Assembly (NCBI GenBank): GCA_963691705.1
Contig: OY829541.1
Span: 14,006,564-14,070,563 of the forward strand
Direction of reading: 5' to 3'
Source: Viola odorata
Lineage: Eukaryota > Streptophyta > Magnoliopsida > Malpighiales > Violaceae
DNA length: 64,000 nt
Positions 44,358-55,671 of this stretch are shown here, piece after piece. Positions within the stretch are counted from its first letter, which is position 1. Every line of letters starts with the position of its first letter. Below the pieces are notes generated by a model. That model had not been told where the DNA came from. It saw only the letters and a program-made list of their open reading frames with translations, and ran no database searches. The position numbers and the translations under genes are program-made.

Positions 44358-47300
44358 CTTTTATGTGATTGCAATGGAGAACGAAGACTCCACCAAATCC
44401 ACAGACGTTCTTCTAGGCCGCTCATTTCTTGCCACAGCCCGAGCAAAGATTGATGTTCACGATGCCACCATCTCCCTCGAATTTGATGGAGAGATCATCA
44501 AATTCAATATGCTAGAAGTCATGCGATACCCCTCTGAATTTTCTAGTGTGAATTATGTTGATATTGTTCACCCCCTTGTGGGGGAAATTGATGAAATATA
44601 TTCTACTGACCCCTTGCAATTTGCCCTTGACAGGAGTCTGACGCCAGCTCTTCTAGATGTCGTGGCCTCGACGCTTCCTATCCCATCTGAATTACACTCT
44701 GTCGTCGCTGACCTTGAAGAATGCGTTGTTGCTCAGTATGAGTCTCCGAATCAGTCTTCCGAACATCCGTGCCATGCTAAGTTATTTCCCTCTATTGATC
44801 AGGCTCCAGCCCTAGATCTGAAGCCACTGCCTACCCACTTGAAATATGCTTATCTAGGCCCCGATAACTCTTTACCTGTCATTATCTCCAACAAACTCGA
44901 AGACCTCGAGGAGTCCAAGCTTATTTCCTTGCTAAGGAACTTCAGGCAAGCCATAGGATGGACCATTGCGGACATTAAGGGCTTGTCTTCAGCATTATAC
45001 ACTCATCACATCCACCTAGAAGACGCGAGCAAGACCATTCGCCAGCCCCAGAGACGACTTAATCCGCCTATGACGGAAGTGGTGAAGAAAGAGTTTCTCA
45101 AGTTGTTAGATGCGGGAGTTATCTACCCCATCTCAGATAGCCCTTAGGTCAGCCCTATCCAGGTCGTGCCCAAGAAAACAGGCATTACTATCACCGTCGG
45201 TCAAGATGGCAAATCCATTCCTACCCGGATCCAGAATGGGTGGAGAGTGTGTATTGACTACTGCCGGCTAAATTCTGCCACCAGGAAAGATCATTTCCCC
45301 TGCCCTTCATCGATCAGATGCTAGAACGCCTCGCCGATAAAACCCATTATTGCTGTCTAGACGGTTACTCCGGATTCCATCAGATCCCAGTTGCTCCTGA
45401 AGACCAGGAAAAGACAACCTTTACCTGCCCTTTCGGGACCTTCGCGTATAGACGCATGCCCTTCGGTCTGTGCAACGCCCCTGCCACTTTCCAACGTTGT
45501 ATGGTCAGCATTTTCTCTGAATTAGTTGAAGATGGAATCGAAGTCTTCATGGACGACTTCACCGTCTATGGAAACTCTTTTGAAGAATGCATGAACAATC
45601 TGAAAAAGTGCCTAGAGCGCTGCATTGAGACGAATCTTGTCCTGAATTTTGAAAAATGTCACTTTATGGTGGATCGAGCCCTGGTGCTTGGTCATGTTAT
45701 CTCGGCCAAGGGAATTGAGGTTGACAAAGCCAAGATAGAAGTAATAGAATCTCTGCCCTACCTATCTTGTGTCCGCGATGTGAGATCTTTTTCTGGGTCA
45801 CGCCGGTTTCTACCGAAGGTTCATTAAGGATTTTTCTAAGATTGCCCAACCCATGTGTCACTTGCTCCAGAAGGACGTGTCCTTTGATTTTAGCGAGGCC
45901 TGCAAAACCGCTTTTGAACTTCTCAAGAACAAACTTATCTCGGCCCCGATTATTCGAGCTCCCGACTGGACACTACCTTTCGAGGTCATGTGTGATGCTA
46001 GTAATCAAGCCCTAGGCGTCACTTTGGGTCAGAAGAAGGATAGGGAGACCCATGTCATCTATTATGCTTCCAAGCTGCTAGACCCGTCCCAGCAGAACTA
46101 CACTGCGACAGAGAAAGAACTTCTGGCCGTAGTCTATGCCCTAGACAAGTTCAGACAATATCTGCTAGGCACTCATGTCCTTGTCTACTCTGACCATTCT
46201 GCCCTTCGGTGTTTGTTGACCAAAGCCGATGCCAAACCTCGGCTTATTCGTTGGATCTTGCTCCTACAAGAATTCAATATAGCTATCAAAGATAAGGCTG
46301 GAAAAGAAAACCTTGTGGCAGATCACTTGAGTAGACTTCCAGCCCAGGAAGATAATTCGCGTGAGCCAATCCGGGATACTTTTCCAGACGAGCAATTATG
46401 TCTAGCCCAAGTTGTTCATTCCCCATAGTTTTCCGATATTGCAAACTTTTGTGCTACAGGCACTTACCCAGCTGATGCCACTCCCTCCGAATGCAATAGA
46501 ATCAGAAGACAAGCAAAATACTACATATGGGACAGTCCCTACCTATGGAAGCACTGTTCGGATCAGATCATTCGTAGATGTGTGACCATGGACGAGGTGC
46601 CCTCGATCCTTAAATTCTGCCATTCAGAAGGAGGCCATTTCGCGGCCAAGAAACCTGCCCTGAAGGTGCTGGAAGCTGGTCTGTACTGGCCCACCATTTT
46701 TAAGGATAGTTACATGTTTTGCGCTTTGTGCCCCCGATGTCAGGCCACTGGAAATATCGGGGCCAGGAATCAGATGCCCTTGACAAATATTATCGCTTGC
46801 GAGATCTTTGATATCTGGGGTATAGATTTCATGGGCCCTTTTCCCAATTCCTTTGGCAACATCTACATCCTTCTGGCCGTCGATTATGTCTCTAAATGGG
46901 TCGAGGCCAAGGCTACTCGAACGGACAATTCCAAGGTGGTCGTAAATTTCCTCTGCACCAATATGTTCAACCTGTTCGGTACACCTAGAGCACTGATCAG
47001 CGATAGGGGTGCCCAGTTTTGCAACCGTGTTGTGTCCTCTCTTTTGACAAAGTATGGAGTCCACCATAGAACATCCACTGCTTATCACCCTCAGACTAAC
47101 GGTCAAGCCGAGGTCTCGAACCGTGAGATCAAGTCCATTCTTGAGAAGATCGTTAACCAGTCCAGAAAGGATTGGAGTTTGAAATTGGGTGATGCTCTCT
47201 GGGCCTATCGTACAGCTTTCAAGACCCCGATAGGAATGACCCCTTACAGACTTGTTTATAGGAAGTCGTGCCATCTCCCAGTGGAGATAGAGCACAAGGC

Positions 47301-47715
47301 TTTTTGGGCTATCAGAAAAGTGAACACAGATCTAGGCCTCGCTGACCAACATAGGCGCTTGCAAATTCAAGAGCTAGAGGAGTTGAGGGATGATGCTTAT
47401 GAGAATGCCCTGCTCTATAAGGGCAAGACAAAAGCTTATCATGACAGGCACCTTCGTCCCAAAACGTTCTTAGTCGGACAGCAAGTCTTGTTGTACAACT
47501 CACGACTGCGACTCTTTGCTGGGAAGCTGAAATCCAAATGGTCAGGACCTTTCGTGGTCACGACAATCTACACCCATGGGGCAGTTGAAATCCAGAACCC
47601 GGTGACAGGAATCGTCTTCAAAGTCAGTGGGCAGAGACTGAAGCCCTTCTATGAAGGTTTCCAGCCCTCGGTTGTTGAGGAGGCTATGGTGGAGGACCCA
47701 CCTATCCAGACCTAG
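44327..47715 (+). pseudogene. Element F reverse transcriptase, RNase H and integrase
   Basis: Protease ends with VLLGRSFLATARAKIDV. RT follows with GWRVCIDYCRLN, the palm DGYSGFHQIPV, MPFGLCNAPATFQRCM, and VFMDDFTVYGNSF with both catalytic Asp. RNase H has CDASNQALGVTLG and ALRCLLTK. Integrase has [29 protein letters not shown] (first Asp), [10 protein letters not shown] (second) and [14 protein letters not shown] (Glu). The frame ends at 47713-47715. Breaks are TAG at 45145, a frame change near 45293-45300, another near 45787-45797, and TAG at 46426. All catalytic residues I can locate are intact. Confidence 0.9.
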
Positions 47716-48273
47716 AGTATCAAAGAACGTCGAGGTCCCAACGAGTAAATGGACCACGCTGGAGGCATCTAATATGTCGTCTGAATCGTTTCTCTCTCCC
47801 TTATCTTCTTTCCACCTTTTTGGATTCTCTGATTTTATTTGATTTTATTCCCAGGTTTTTTTAATTGTATATAGTATATCCCTTTCACTTATGATTTTAT
47901 TCCTTTTATTTAGCATTAACTCACCTTTATTCTCTCTTTTTGTCCATATCTTATATCAACCGACCCCATTTTTTTTAAATTTAAAAGTTTTCCTCCTTTT
48001 CAGGCAGTTGAGATACGCATGGGCCGTCGTGCTCCACGCCCAGGACGCCACGTGGCCTGACAAGTGCAATAAAGGCAGGCCTCATCAATACAAAAGCTGC
48101 GGCATTTATTGCCAGCTGTGATTTCCACTCTCTCTCCCACGCTCCCACACAATTTTCACTCATATCACTTTCAAACCTGTCACTTTCACCTCTCTCCCTC
48201 ACCAAACACGCAACCCTATCCTCTCTCCACAAACATCTCCATCCCCAAGACTGTTTTTCTTCCCTCGCCATCA
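47716..48273 (+). other. Element F spacer between pol and the env-like ORF
   Basis: This is T- and C-rich non-coding DNA. Several GTTTTCCTCC-CAG-type sites near 47990-48005 could be a 3' splice site for a subgenomic env-like message (TTTTCCTCCTTTTCAG|G, about 47988-48004), an arrangement known from other plant env-class elements. Splicing here is inferred. Confidence 0.4.
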
Positions 48274-48868
48274 ATGGCACCTAAGACTAAAAGTCCAGCC
48301 CGCAAGAACGCTGCTGGACCTAAATCGGTGGACACTTTGAGCCCCGTTCCTTCCAGATCTAGATCCCAGTCAGCCACACCAAACTCGGCTTCATACAAAA
48401 TAGTCACCCCACCGTCTGTCAAGCCACGACCCATGCCCTCTCCTATGGCGGTCTCACCCACAACCGTGGAGCAGATCAGAGAGTTCACTCCGGTGGAAGA
48501 TGACATAGAAGTCACAGGTTCCATTCCTCCCACCATGACGACCACTAGAGGCGGCCGTATGGTGAAGTTCCCTCCTGGATCGTCCACGGCCAAGTCCAAA
48601 TCCAAAAAGCTCTCTACATCAGCCAAGCAGTCCCCCCTTGACCTCGGCCGTCGATCATTTCCTATCTCCTCAGCCTGCCTTAACGGTGGAGGAGGTCCTC
48701 AAGGACATCCTAGTCTCTGACGAAGAAGCCGAGGTCATGGAGGACCAAGCAGAGACGAGTATTGACCAGGAGGATGAGGCTATGGAGGAGGGAACGGAAG
48801 AAAGTGGAGAAGTTGAGGGAGACGAAGAGGAGGAAGATCTCGAGGCCCAGAAAGCAGCCGCGGTAAGA
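48274..48868 (+). pseudogene. Element F downstream ORF (env-like position)
   Basis: It starts MAPKTKSPARKNAAGPKSVD and is Ser/Pro-rich. The frame changes at a C run (48630-48636), after which it is strongly acidic (EEVLKDILVSDEEAEVMED, EGDEEEEDLEAQ) to TAA at 48872. Athila elements carry an env-like ORF after pol, so the position fits, but no signal peptide, membrane segment or envelope motif is visible in the part that remains. It is cut short. The function is unassigned. Confidence 0.5.
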
Positions 48869-49105
48869 TCATAAATAAATACATATAATAATTATTATTA
48901 TATTATATAAATATAAATATAAACATAAACAGCTCCAAGTGGATCGTGGGACACCTGAAGGTTGGATCGAGTGCAGTTAATCTTTACGAGTTTCTTATTA
49001 AAATATGGCATTTAAAAAAAATTATTCTCAAAATAGGGTAGTTTTAAACATAATTACCAAAATAAGGTAGTTTGTGACACGTAGGATTAATATTACCATT
49101 ATACT

Positions 49106-49113
49106 AATACACG
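49106..49113. repeat. 8-bp target duplication, left (AATACACG)
   Basis: It differs at one base from AATACATG at 50018-50025, on the other side of the hAT-like element. Eight bases is the size produced by hAT transposases. Confidence 0.7.
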
Positions 49114-50017
49114 CAGGGACGGATCCAGGAATTATTTTCAGGGGGGGCGGGGGTTCCCCCGAAATTTTTTTTGTTGAGTATTTTAAAGGAAAAACAAGCG
49201 AGCTAAACCAAAAATTGAACAAATGCTTAAGAGTATTTGTATCCGTCACTCAATAACGAGCTGAACGAATTTTTTTTAAGAGTATTTTAAAGGGAAAACA
49301 AGCGAGCTGAACGAAAAATTGAACAAATGCTTAAGAGTATTTGTATCCCTCACTAAATAACGAGTTGAACGAAAAAAAATTTAGAGTATTTTAAAGGGAA
49401 AGTAAGCGAGCTGAACGAAAAATTGAACAAATGCTTAAGAGTATTTGTATCCGTCACTAAATAACGAGCTGAACGAAAAAAAATTTTAAGAGTATTTTAA
49501 AGGGAAAACAAGCGAGCTGAACGAAAAATTGAACAAATGCTTAAGAGTATTTGAATCCGTCACTAAATAACGAGTATTTGAACGAAAAATTGAACAAATG
49601 CTTAAGAGTATTTGAATCTGTCACTAAATAACGAGCTGAACGAATTTTTTTTTAGAGTATTTTAAAGGGAAAGCAAATGAGCTGAACGAAAAATTGAACA
49701 AATGCTTAAGAGTATTTGTATCCGTCACTAAATAACGAGCTGAACGAAATTTTTTTTTAGAGTATTATAAAGGGAAAGCAAGCGAGCTGAACGAAAAATT
49801 GAACAAATGCTTAAGAGTATTTGAATCCGTCACTAAATAACGAGCTGAACGAAAAAAAAATTAGAGTATTTTAAAGGGAAAGCAAGCGAGCTGAACGAAA
49901 AATTGAACAAATGCTCAAGAGTATTTGTATCGAGCACTTCTGCATCCAATAGAATTTTTTTTCATCCAGCCCAGGGTGGGCGCTTGCCCACCCTCGCTTG
50001 GGCTGGATTCGTGCCTG
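49114..50017. mobile_element. Non-autonomous hAT-like element filled with minisatellite
   Basis: The ends are inverted: CAGGGACGGATCCAG at the left and CTGGATTCGTGCCTG at the right (13 of 15 match). Next to them lie GC-rich hairpins (GGGTGGGCGCTTGCCCACCC near the right end). The imperfect 8-bp duplications support hAT-type insertion. The 904 bp encode no transposase; they are occupied by tandem repeats. It lies between element F and an LRR pseudogene. Confidence 0.7.
49165..49935. repeat. Tandem array, eight units of about 104-106 bp
   Basis: GAACAAATGCTTAAGAGTAT recurs at 49217, 49321, 49425, 49531, 49592, 49696, 49801 and 49905. Units contain GTCACTAAATAACGAGCTGA, a poly-A or poly-T tract of variable length, and AGAGTATTTTAAAGGGAAA. 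One unit (49531-49592) is shortened to 61 bp. Homogeneity between units is high. Confidence 0.95.
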
Positions 50018-50061
50018 AATACATGTCATCAATTTTTTTTAATGACGTGTCCGCATATCAT

Positions 50062-50600
50062 ATGAAAGATCAATTGTATTCAAATCCCAAGCTCCATCTA
50101 CTGACTGAGGTATCTCACCAGAGAATCCATTGCCGAACAAAGACAACATAGTCAAATTCTTGAAAGAAAATACCCAGCTAGGGATATTACCTTCTAATTG
50201 ATTCTGGGATAAATCAATCCACCAAAGGCTAGTAAGATTGCTAAAACTCTGTGGAATTTGACCAATAAAATTAGTCTGCCTCATCCAAATATAACCCAAC
50301 TTCTTCAACTAACCAAACTCCTCAAGAATTGGTGCAGGCAAAAACCCATTATATGCCATGACTAACGTCTCAAGATTGGCCAAATTGGAAATCTCCTTCG
50401 TAATAGCACCATTGAACTTATTCATATACAATTTTATAACCTACAACTCTGCTAGATTCCCTATCGAAGATGGGATAGCACCGGTGAAGTGATTAGCCCC
50501 AAGGTTGATGAATTTAAGAGTTGCAAGCTTGTCGATATCATCTGGGATTGGACCCACGAAATTATTTTGAGAAAGATCCAAATGTTCTAACTTGGATCTG
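50062..50600 (-). pseudogene. Leucine-rich repeat receptor-like gene fragment
   Basis: From 50600 down one frame gives consecutive 24-residue LRRs: HLDLSQNNFVGPIPDDI, FINLGANHFTGAIPSSI, MKKLGYIWMRQTNFIG, SLWWIDLSQNQLEGNIPSW and TMLSLFGNGFSGEIP. Such repeats form the extracellular domain of plant receptor kinases; the repeat style is that of subfamily XI. In-frame TAG codons occur after NLAEL and after LEEFG. No kinase, membrane segment or start is present. It ends near the hAT-like element. Confidence 0.8.
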
Positions 50601-50705
50601 GGTCAATACCAGAAGTTTTTGGAAAGTTGCAGAACTCGATGAAGTACTGTGTCCTACTATATATGGGAAGAAAAATTATTTTGGTTGTAGGTGCTATTTC
50701 GTTAG

Positions 50706-51444
50706 GATGCCACTGTGGATGATTTTATAAATGTCATCGAGGGTAATCGTAAATACATGAAGTGTGTGTACGTCTATAACAAGATTGATGTCATTGGTAT
50801 TGATGATGTGGACAAGTTAGCTCACCAGCCAAATTCCGTTGTTATTAGCTGCAATTTGAAGGCATGTTCAATACATCTAATTTTGTCACAGTTTGTGTAA
50901 TTCTTCTGACCTTGCATGCTTTATTTGCATTGTTTAAAACTATGTATTTTCACAGCGGCCATGTGTATCCAAAACCAATTATAGGGTGATGTTGGTTTAA
51001 CAAGATGTAATGGTGAATTTGTGTTATCATATGAATGTATTGACATTTTGTTTTGTCTATCTAAACAGCTCAATTTCGATAGATTACTTGCGAAGATGTG
51101 GGAAGAAATGGGGCTTGTGAGTGTTTACACAAAACCACAAAGCTAGAAGCCAGACTTCAATGATCCTATTGTTCTTTCAGTTGTAAGTGATACGTCGACG
51201 CGTTAACATGTTATTTCGGTTTGGGTTACTATGCTGGATTGTAGTTTAATTAGATTCTCGTTGTGCATAATAGGACAGAGGCGGCTGCACTGTTGAAGAC
51301 TTCTGCAATCACAGTCATAGAATTTTAGTGAAGGATGTGAAATATGTTCTTGTTTAGGGTATAAGTGCGCGACACTACCCACAACATTGTGGCCTTGTTC
51401 ATGCTCTCTAAGATGAGGACGTGGTTCAAATTGTGAAGAAAAAG
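50706..51444 (+). pseudogene. DRG-type GTPase gene fragment with introns
   Basis: Three exons match plant developmentally regulated GTP-binding proteins. 50706-50861 has [20 protein letters not shown] and the NKID guanine-specificity motif. 51069-51182 has LLAKMWEEMGLV, and 51274-51444 has DRGGCTVEDFCN and ARHYPQHCGL, the C-terminal TGS region. Introns are bounded by GC..AG (the first donor is GCATG) and GT..AG. Stops at 51144, 51355 and 51409 disable it. The P-loop half is missing. Retained introns show it came from a DNA segment, not from an mRNA copy. Confidence 0.85.
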
Positions 51445-51959
51445 GTAATTCTGAAAATGCTTATTGAAATGGCTTTTTAATATTACTCTGCCAATAATCT
51501 GGGTAATATTTGTTTCAAAAGAAAGAAAATTTGTAAAATAGTCTCTACATCATTGTAATATGTTCGTGGAATTTGAGTATGTTTCACTTGGATATGGAAA
51601 ATTCCCAGTATGTCTTCAAAATAAATAAAAATTGTAAAATAGTCTCTGCCTCATTGTAATATAACTTGGTCTGTATGTCTTTTTCTTTCGGTATCAGCCA
51701 AGGGTAATCACTAAATCTTTTTTCTGACACTTGGTCTCCATTCACTCATTGCTAGCTAAGGTCCTGCAATACAAAAATATAATTTTAATTAATAGAAGGT
51801 GGTCATCGATGTTTGCATGGTAAACAACATATCATAACTAACTTACATGACAGTAGTCGAAATTGTGAAGCTTAGTGTCCAAATCTCAACGACGCCTTTG
51901 CGAGGGTTTAGAGGGACATTTTCTTCGATCATGACCTGGTTCTTTACATAATCCATAAT
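51445..51959. other. Non-coding stretch after the DRG fragment
   Basis: It contains a repeated sentence, TTGTAAAATAGTCTCT(A/G)C(A/C)TCATTGTAATAT, at 51530-51560 and 51628-51661. No gene or element end is identified. It may hold the end of the MuDR-type element. Confidence 0.35.
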
Positions 51960-54479
51960 GTATCATTGTTCGTCCCTCCTTCATATCCATTTTATTCTTA
52001 AGACGCGTGCTTCGCGGTCAACCTTTCTTTGATATCTTTGAATTTGGATTAGGAACCATTTCAAAGGATGCATGTGGCCAATATGCTTCATCAGGAAGTG
52101 GAAAAAATTGGGGTGCCCAAGTCTTGGAGTATTCATTAATCGAATAAAAAATTTCTATGTATTGCCAACTATCGAGCGAGAGCTGTCCACAAACACTAAA
52201 AACATGTGAGCATGGAAACTTATAAATCTGTCATTTCCCACATGTGCATGTGCCTTTTTCAAGATCCACAACTTGCACATGTTTATTCCTCTGTGTCACA
52301 ACCTCAAAAATTCCTGTCAGACGATTAAAGGATTTCAGAGTATGTGCAATTGCTTTTGATGTCAAACCAGATTGTTTTGCAACAACAAGCGGAGTGTAAA
52401 CATCTCCTTTATTTTGTGTAGCCACTCCCATCGCACGCCTCATGTCAAAATAATGAACCACTCTATAGAAAACAACCTGCACACATGTAGTAATAGGCAA
52501 GTTTTGAGCTCCTTTCAAAACACCATTAAAGATTTCAGATAAATTGGTAGTCATTATACCATACCTTTTGCCACTATCATATGCAAGCCCCCATTTAGAG
52601 GAAGGATGCTTCTCAAGCCATTGACGAACCTTTGGATTAATCTTGCCAATTTCATCTATTATAACATTGAACTTCCAAATTTGATTTTGAATTCCAGCTC
52701 GATAAGCTAGGGCTTTTAACTGTGAATTGTGGAATTTTGTGTTGAAGTTACTACAAAAGTGTCGTAGACAATACCGGTGAAAACCATATGGCTCTTTCCA
52801 TGGTGATCCTTCCTCATTAATAGTTTTTAAGATACCAACGTGTCAATCAGAAATTAAATAGATTCCCATCCCTTGACCTACCACATGCCTTTTGAAATGG
52901 GAAAGGAACCAATGCCAATTATTGTAACTTTCTTTTTCAACAATTGCAAATGAAAGAGGGAACAATTGATCATTCCCGTCAACTCCCATTGCAATCATCA
53001 TTGTACCTTGATACTTCCCATATAAATGAGTGGCATCAATGCTCACAACTGGACGACAATGCTGAAAACCTTCAATGGAAGGTCCAAAAGCCCAGAAAAG
53101 ACTACGAAACTTGACATGACTTGAATACTATGAAGTTACTGTACTTCATTCAACTATAGTACCTGTTTAAAAAATAAACTATAATCATAAATCTGAAATA
53201 GAAATTGAAGTTGAATAAGTACAAATAAACGCATCTCAAATGCTTGAAGTCGTGTACGTACCTGCATTATAATATTGAAGCGCAACCATGAACTTAGGTA
53301 AAACCTTATATGATGTATCCCAATCACCAAAGATATGCTCAATTTCTTTTTGCTTTCCATGCCAAACTTTTTATATGAAATCGTGTAACTTAATTTTTCA
53401 GTTACCTCCGCCTTTAAAGCTTGGTGATAGATGGTTGATTCCTCACAAGATGTTGAACTTCATGTGCAATTAAGTTCGCATCTAAATGAGGATGATCTCT
53501 GCTAAGTTTTGGATATACACATGTATGAGGACCATTATATTGTGTAATTTCAAACATACCATGTGTTTTACGTTTGCATGCATGAAACTTCCATTTGCAC
53601 CCACACTCTGAAAACTTTTTGCATCTTAATGCCCAAATAGTCGGGCAAGTTTCCACCACCTCAAATTGTTGATGCCTCTTTATAGAATACAATTTAACTG
53701 CTCTAATCACTTCATCTTTGCTTTTAAAAATCAGCCCTTTACAAAACTCATCTGTCAAGTTATAGCCACATTGTTGATGATGAAGAGACCAAGTGCTTAC
53801 AATTGTATTTTCTACGGAATCCACATTAGTGAAATAACTGCTATTTGCCTTATGCAAAGGAATGTTCAGTGAAATAATTCCAACTCCATGCTCAAATTCT
53901 GATCATGCTAAAGAAACATCATATTGTGCATCACGTACAATATCTTCATTTATATTTTCCCTAGAATCTTCTCCCTCTGATAGTTCATGCAAAGTCACTT
54001 CTTCATCAAAATTGTCATCATCTAGAATGTCATTATTCACATTACTGTTATGCAAAATGTCACTAAAATTCTCATGATTAATTATTTCAGTCACCACATT
54101 CCAATCCATTTGCTGGTGACTACAGTTTAAGCCTCTAACAAGTAGGTCTTCATCTCTACTCATAATAGGTTCACTATTAGCAATAATAGGTTCGCTACTA
54201 GCAATAATAGGTTCATTCTCTAAGTACAAATCAATGTTGCTTAGTTCTCGATGCATGAAAAGAGTATCAAACATTATGTCTACATCATCATCATCTCTAA
54301 TAGTGTGCATCAATCATTGTAATGGTGTGCATCTTACTAACCAGTTGTTGATAGGTTATCCCCTTATGAATTTTGATGGCTTTATTTGGAGGTTGAGTGT
54401 AAGATAAACCTTCTGATCCTTTCACAATACTTCCATTCCAGTAGCAAAGCACCGTAATCCATTTTTCAGCCATATGCAA
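51960..54479 (-). pseudogene. MuDR/MULE-type transposase
   Basis: In order from 54479: an N-terminal piece (MAEKWITVLCYWNGSIV), an acidic region with a threefold SEPIIA(S/N) repeat (54165-54220), a MuDR-type DNA-binding region (FKSKDEVIRAVKLYSIKRHQ, LRCKKFSECGCKWKFHAC), then the transposase core SIDATHLYGKYQGTMMIA with the first catalytic Asp and GMGIYLISD with the second. YRAGIQNQIWKFN and YGIMTTNLSEIFNGVL follow, and a SWIM finger (CTCGK...PCSHV) closes. Stops (52229, after LISD, and others) and a gap at 53046-53414 break it. Terminal inverted repeats were not found. Confidence 0.82.
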
Positions 54480-55461
54480 CTCTGTTTATAATAAAAAATA
54501 AATAAGGTCAATTATTTACAATACATAGGTTACTCACGCGACAAGTACTAGTCTTGTTTCTTGCAATTATAATGACAGAACTGCCGCAATCAAAGACTAG
54601 GATTCTGAAACTTACTTAGGAGTACACGCCAATACTAACAGTTTCTGCCTTAATTACTCCCGCAACAAGTACTAGTCTTGTTTCTATAAAAATTACAATA
54701 AAAAACTGCCACAATCAAGAATTAGATTAATCCTAATACTTATCTAGCAACAAACGCAAGTACGGGTAGGGGAGAGAAATACACGCAAAAAAACAAAAAA
54801 AAAATTTAATTATGCAATACAAGTATCTTGCTTACAGGCCTAAACTTGATGCATCTTACAAAAGTCAAATTCATGTCAAAATTAAGTTTTTACAATCCCA
54901 ATACCAAGTCTTGGTATCTTGTTGTGAGATGGAAAACAGTCAACAAAGTACAGCTCGCTTGTTCCTAAAATGAAATGCAACCCATGATCTAAGGATTCAT
55001 AATTTTTTCAAAAAATTCAAACAATTCAATCTCTGTTCACTCCTCAAGAAAAAATAGGCCATCTAGCAACGCGGTAAAAACTTTATATGCTAATAAGTAG
55101 TAGTTCACAATTTATTAACAATTCATACCCCTGCCACTTTCTCTGTTTCATCTATCAAGGCAGTCCATGACTCGAAATCTAAGGAATTACAGACAAGAAA
55201 CCAACAATCACACCACACAAAAAAATAACAATTCTTGTAACCGAGTAGGGGAGAGGTTGTTTGGTTTGTTGAGTCTTTTTTTACAAACATGTGGTTGGCG
55301 CCTTAGTCTAACCTTTCATCTCTTGTAAAATGAGGTGCCAAACACAATTATAGGAATGTAAAGATCAAAACCCAGAGAATGAGATGTAGTTACAAGAAAG
55401 GGCATTCAATGTAGTTAATAGTGCATAAAGTTTTGAGCTTTAGTAACAATAAAAAGTATAC
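54480..55461. other. Non-coding DNA beside the transposase
   Basis: The sequence GCAACAAGTACTAGTCTTGTTTCT is duplicated with a change (54540 and 54662), with following ACTGCC.CAATCAA blocks about 120 bp apart. This indicates a local tandem duplication. No ORF or RNA gene is seen. Confidence 0.4.
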
Positions 55462-55466
55462 TCACC

Positions 55467-55671
55467 TTAGCTTTAGTACACAATTTATCAACAAACAACA
55501 GATAGCTTCAACGTATACTCTTTCGCAGTCGATTTTCAACACAGCAGAGGCAGTCGTCGGACCAACACCTTTCATAACAGTTAGCTCCGAGACAGCTTTC
55601 GATACATCGGGAAGCCTTTGAGAAGCAGATTTCACTAACGCCTCGTCTAGAAACGAAACATAATCTGACAA
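55467..55671 (-). pseudogene. Fragment of a plant helix-hairpin-helix protein gene
   Basis: The minus-strand frame reads DYVSFLDEALVKSASQRLPD, then ISKAV-like VSKAVSELTVMKGVGPTTAS AVL. The KGVGPTTASAVL block is a helix-hairpin-helix DNA-binding motif; it resembles an uncharacterised conserved plant protein. CTAAG|GTGAGT at 55467 is a good splice donor, so the piece is an exon. It lies ~1 kb from the transposase. On the plus strand at about 55700-55800 an acidic then basic stretch (EDENENEEEDEDD, VKKQKQ) is open. It may be a gene piece captured by the MULE. Confidence 0.45.

Larger units (their letters stand above)
40458..48955 (+). mobile_element. Element F: Athila-lineage Ty3/gypsy retrotransposon, 3' end missing
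   Basis: In order it has a 5' LTR, tRNA-Asp primer site, gag-protease, reverse transcriptase, RNase H, integrase and an env-like ORF. No 3' LTR or polypurine tract is found before host-like DNA at about 48960. It is inserted in ORF3 of copy Y. Protein identity to family motifs is high and the breaks are few, so it is among the youngest elements here. Confidence 0.88.

Noticed and set aside
44327..48870. Element F as an endogenous virus with a working envelope gene
   Set aside because: The downstream ORF shows no signal peptide, membrane segment or envelope motif, and the domain order and primer site are those of Athila retrotransposons.
49165..49935. The ~104-bp array as a centromeric satellite
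   Set aside because: It is confined between the inverted ends of one 0.9-kb element; no array outside it is seen here.
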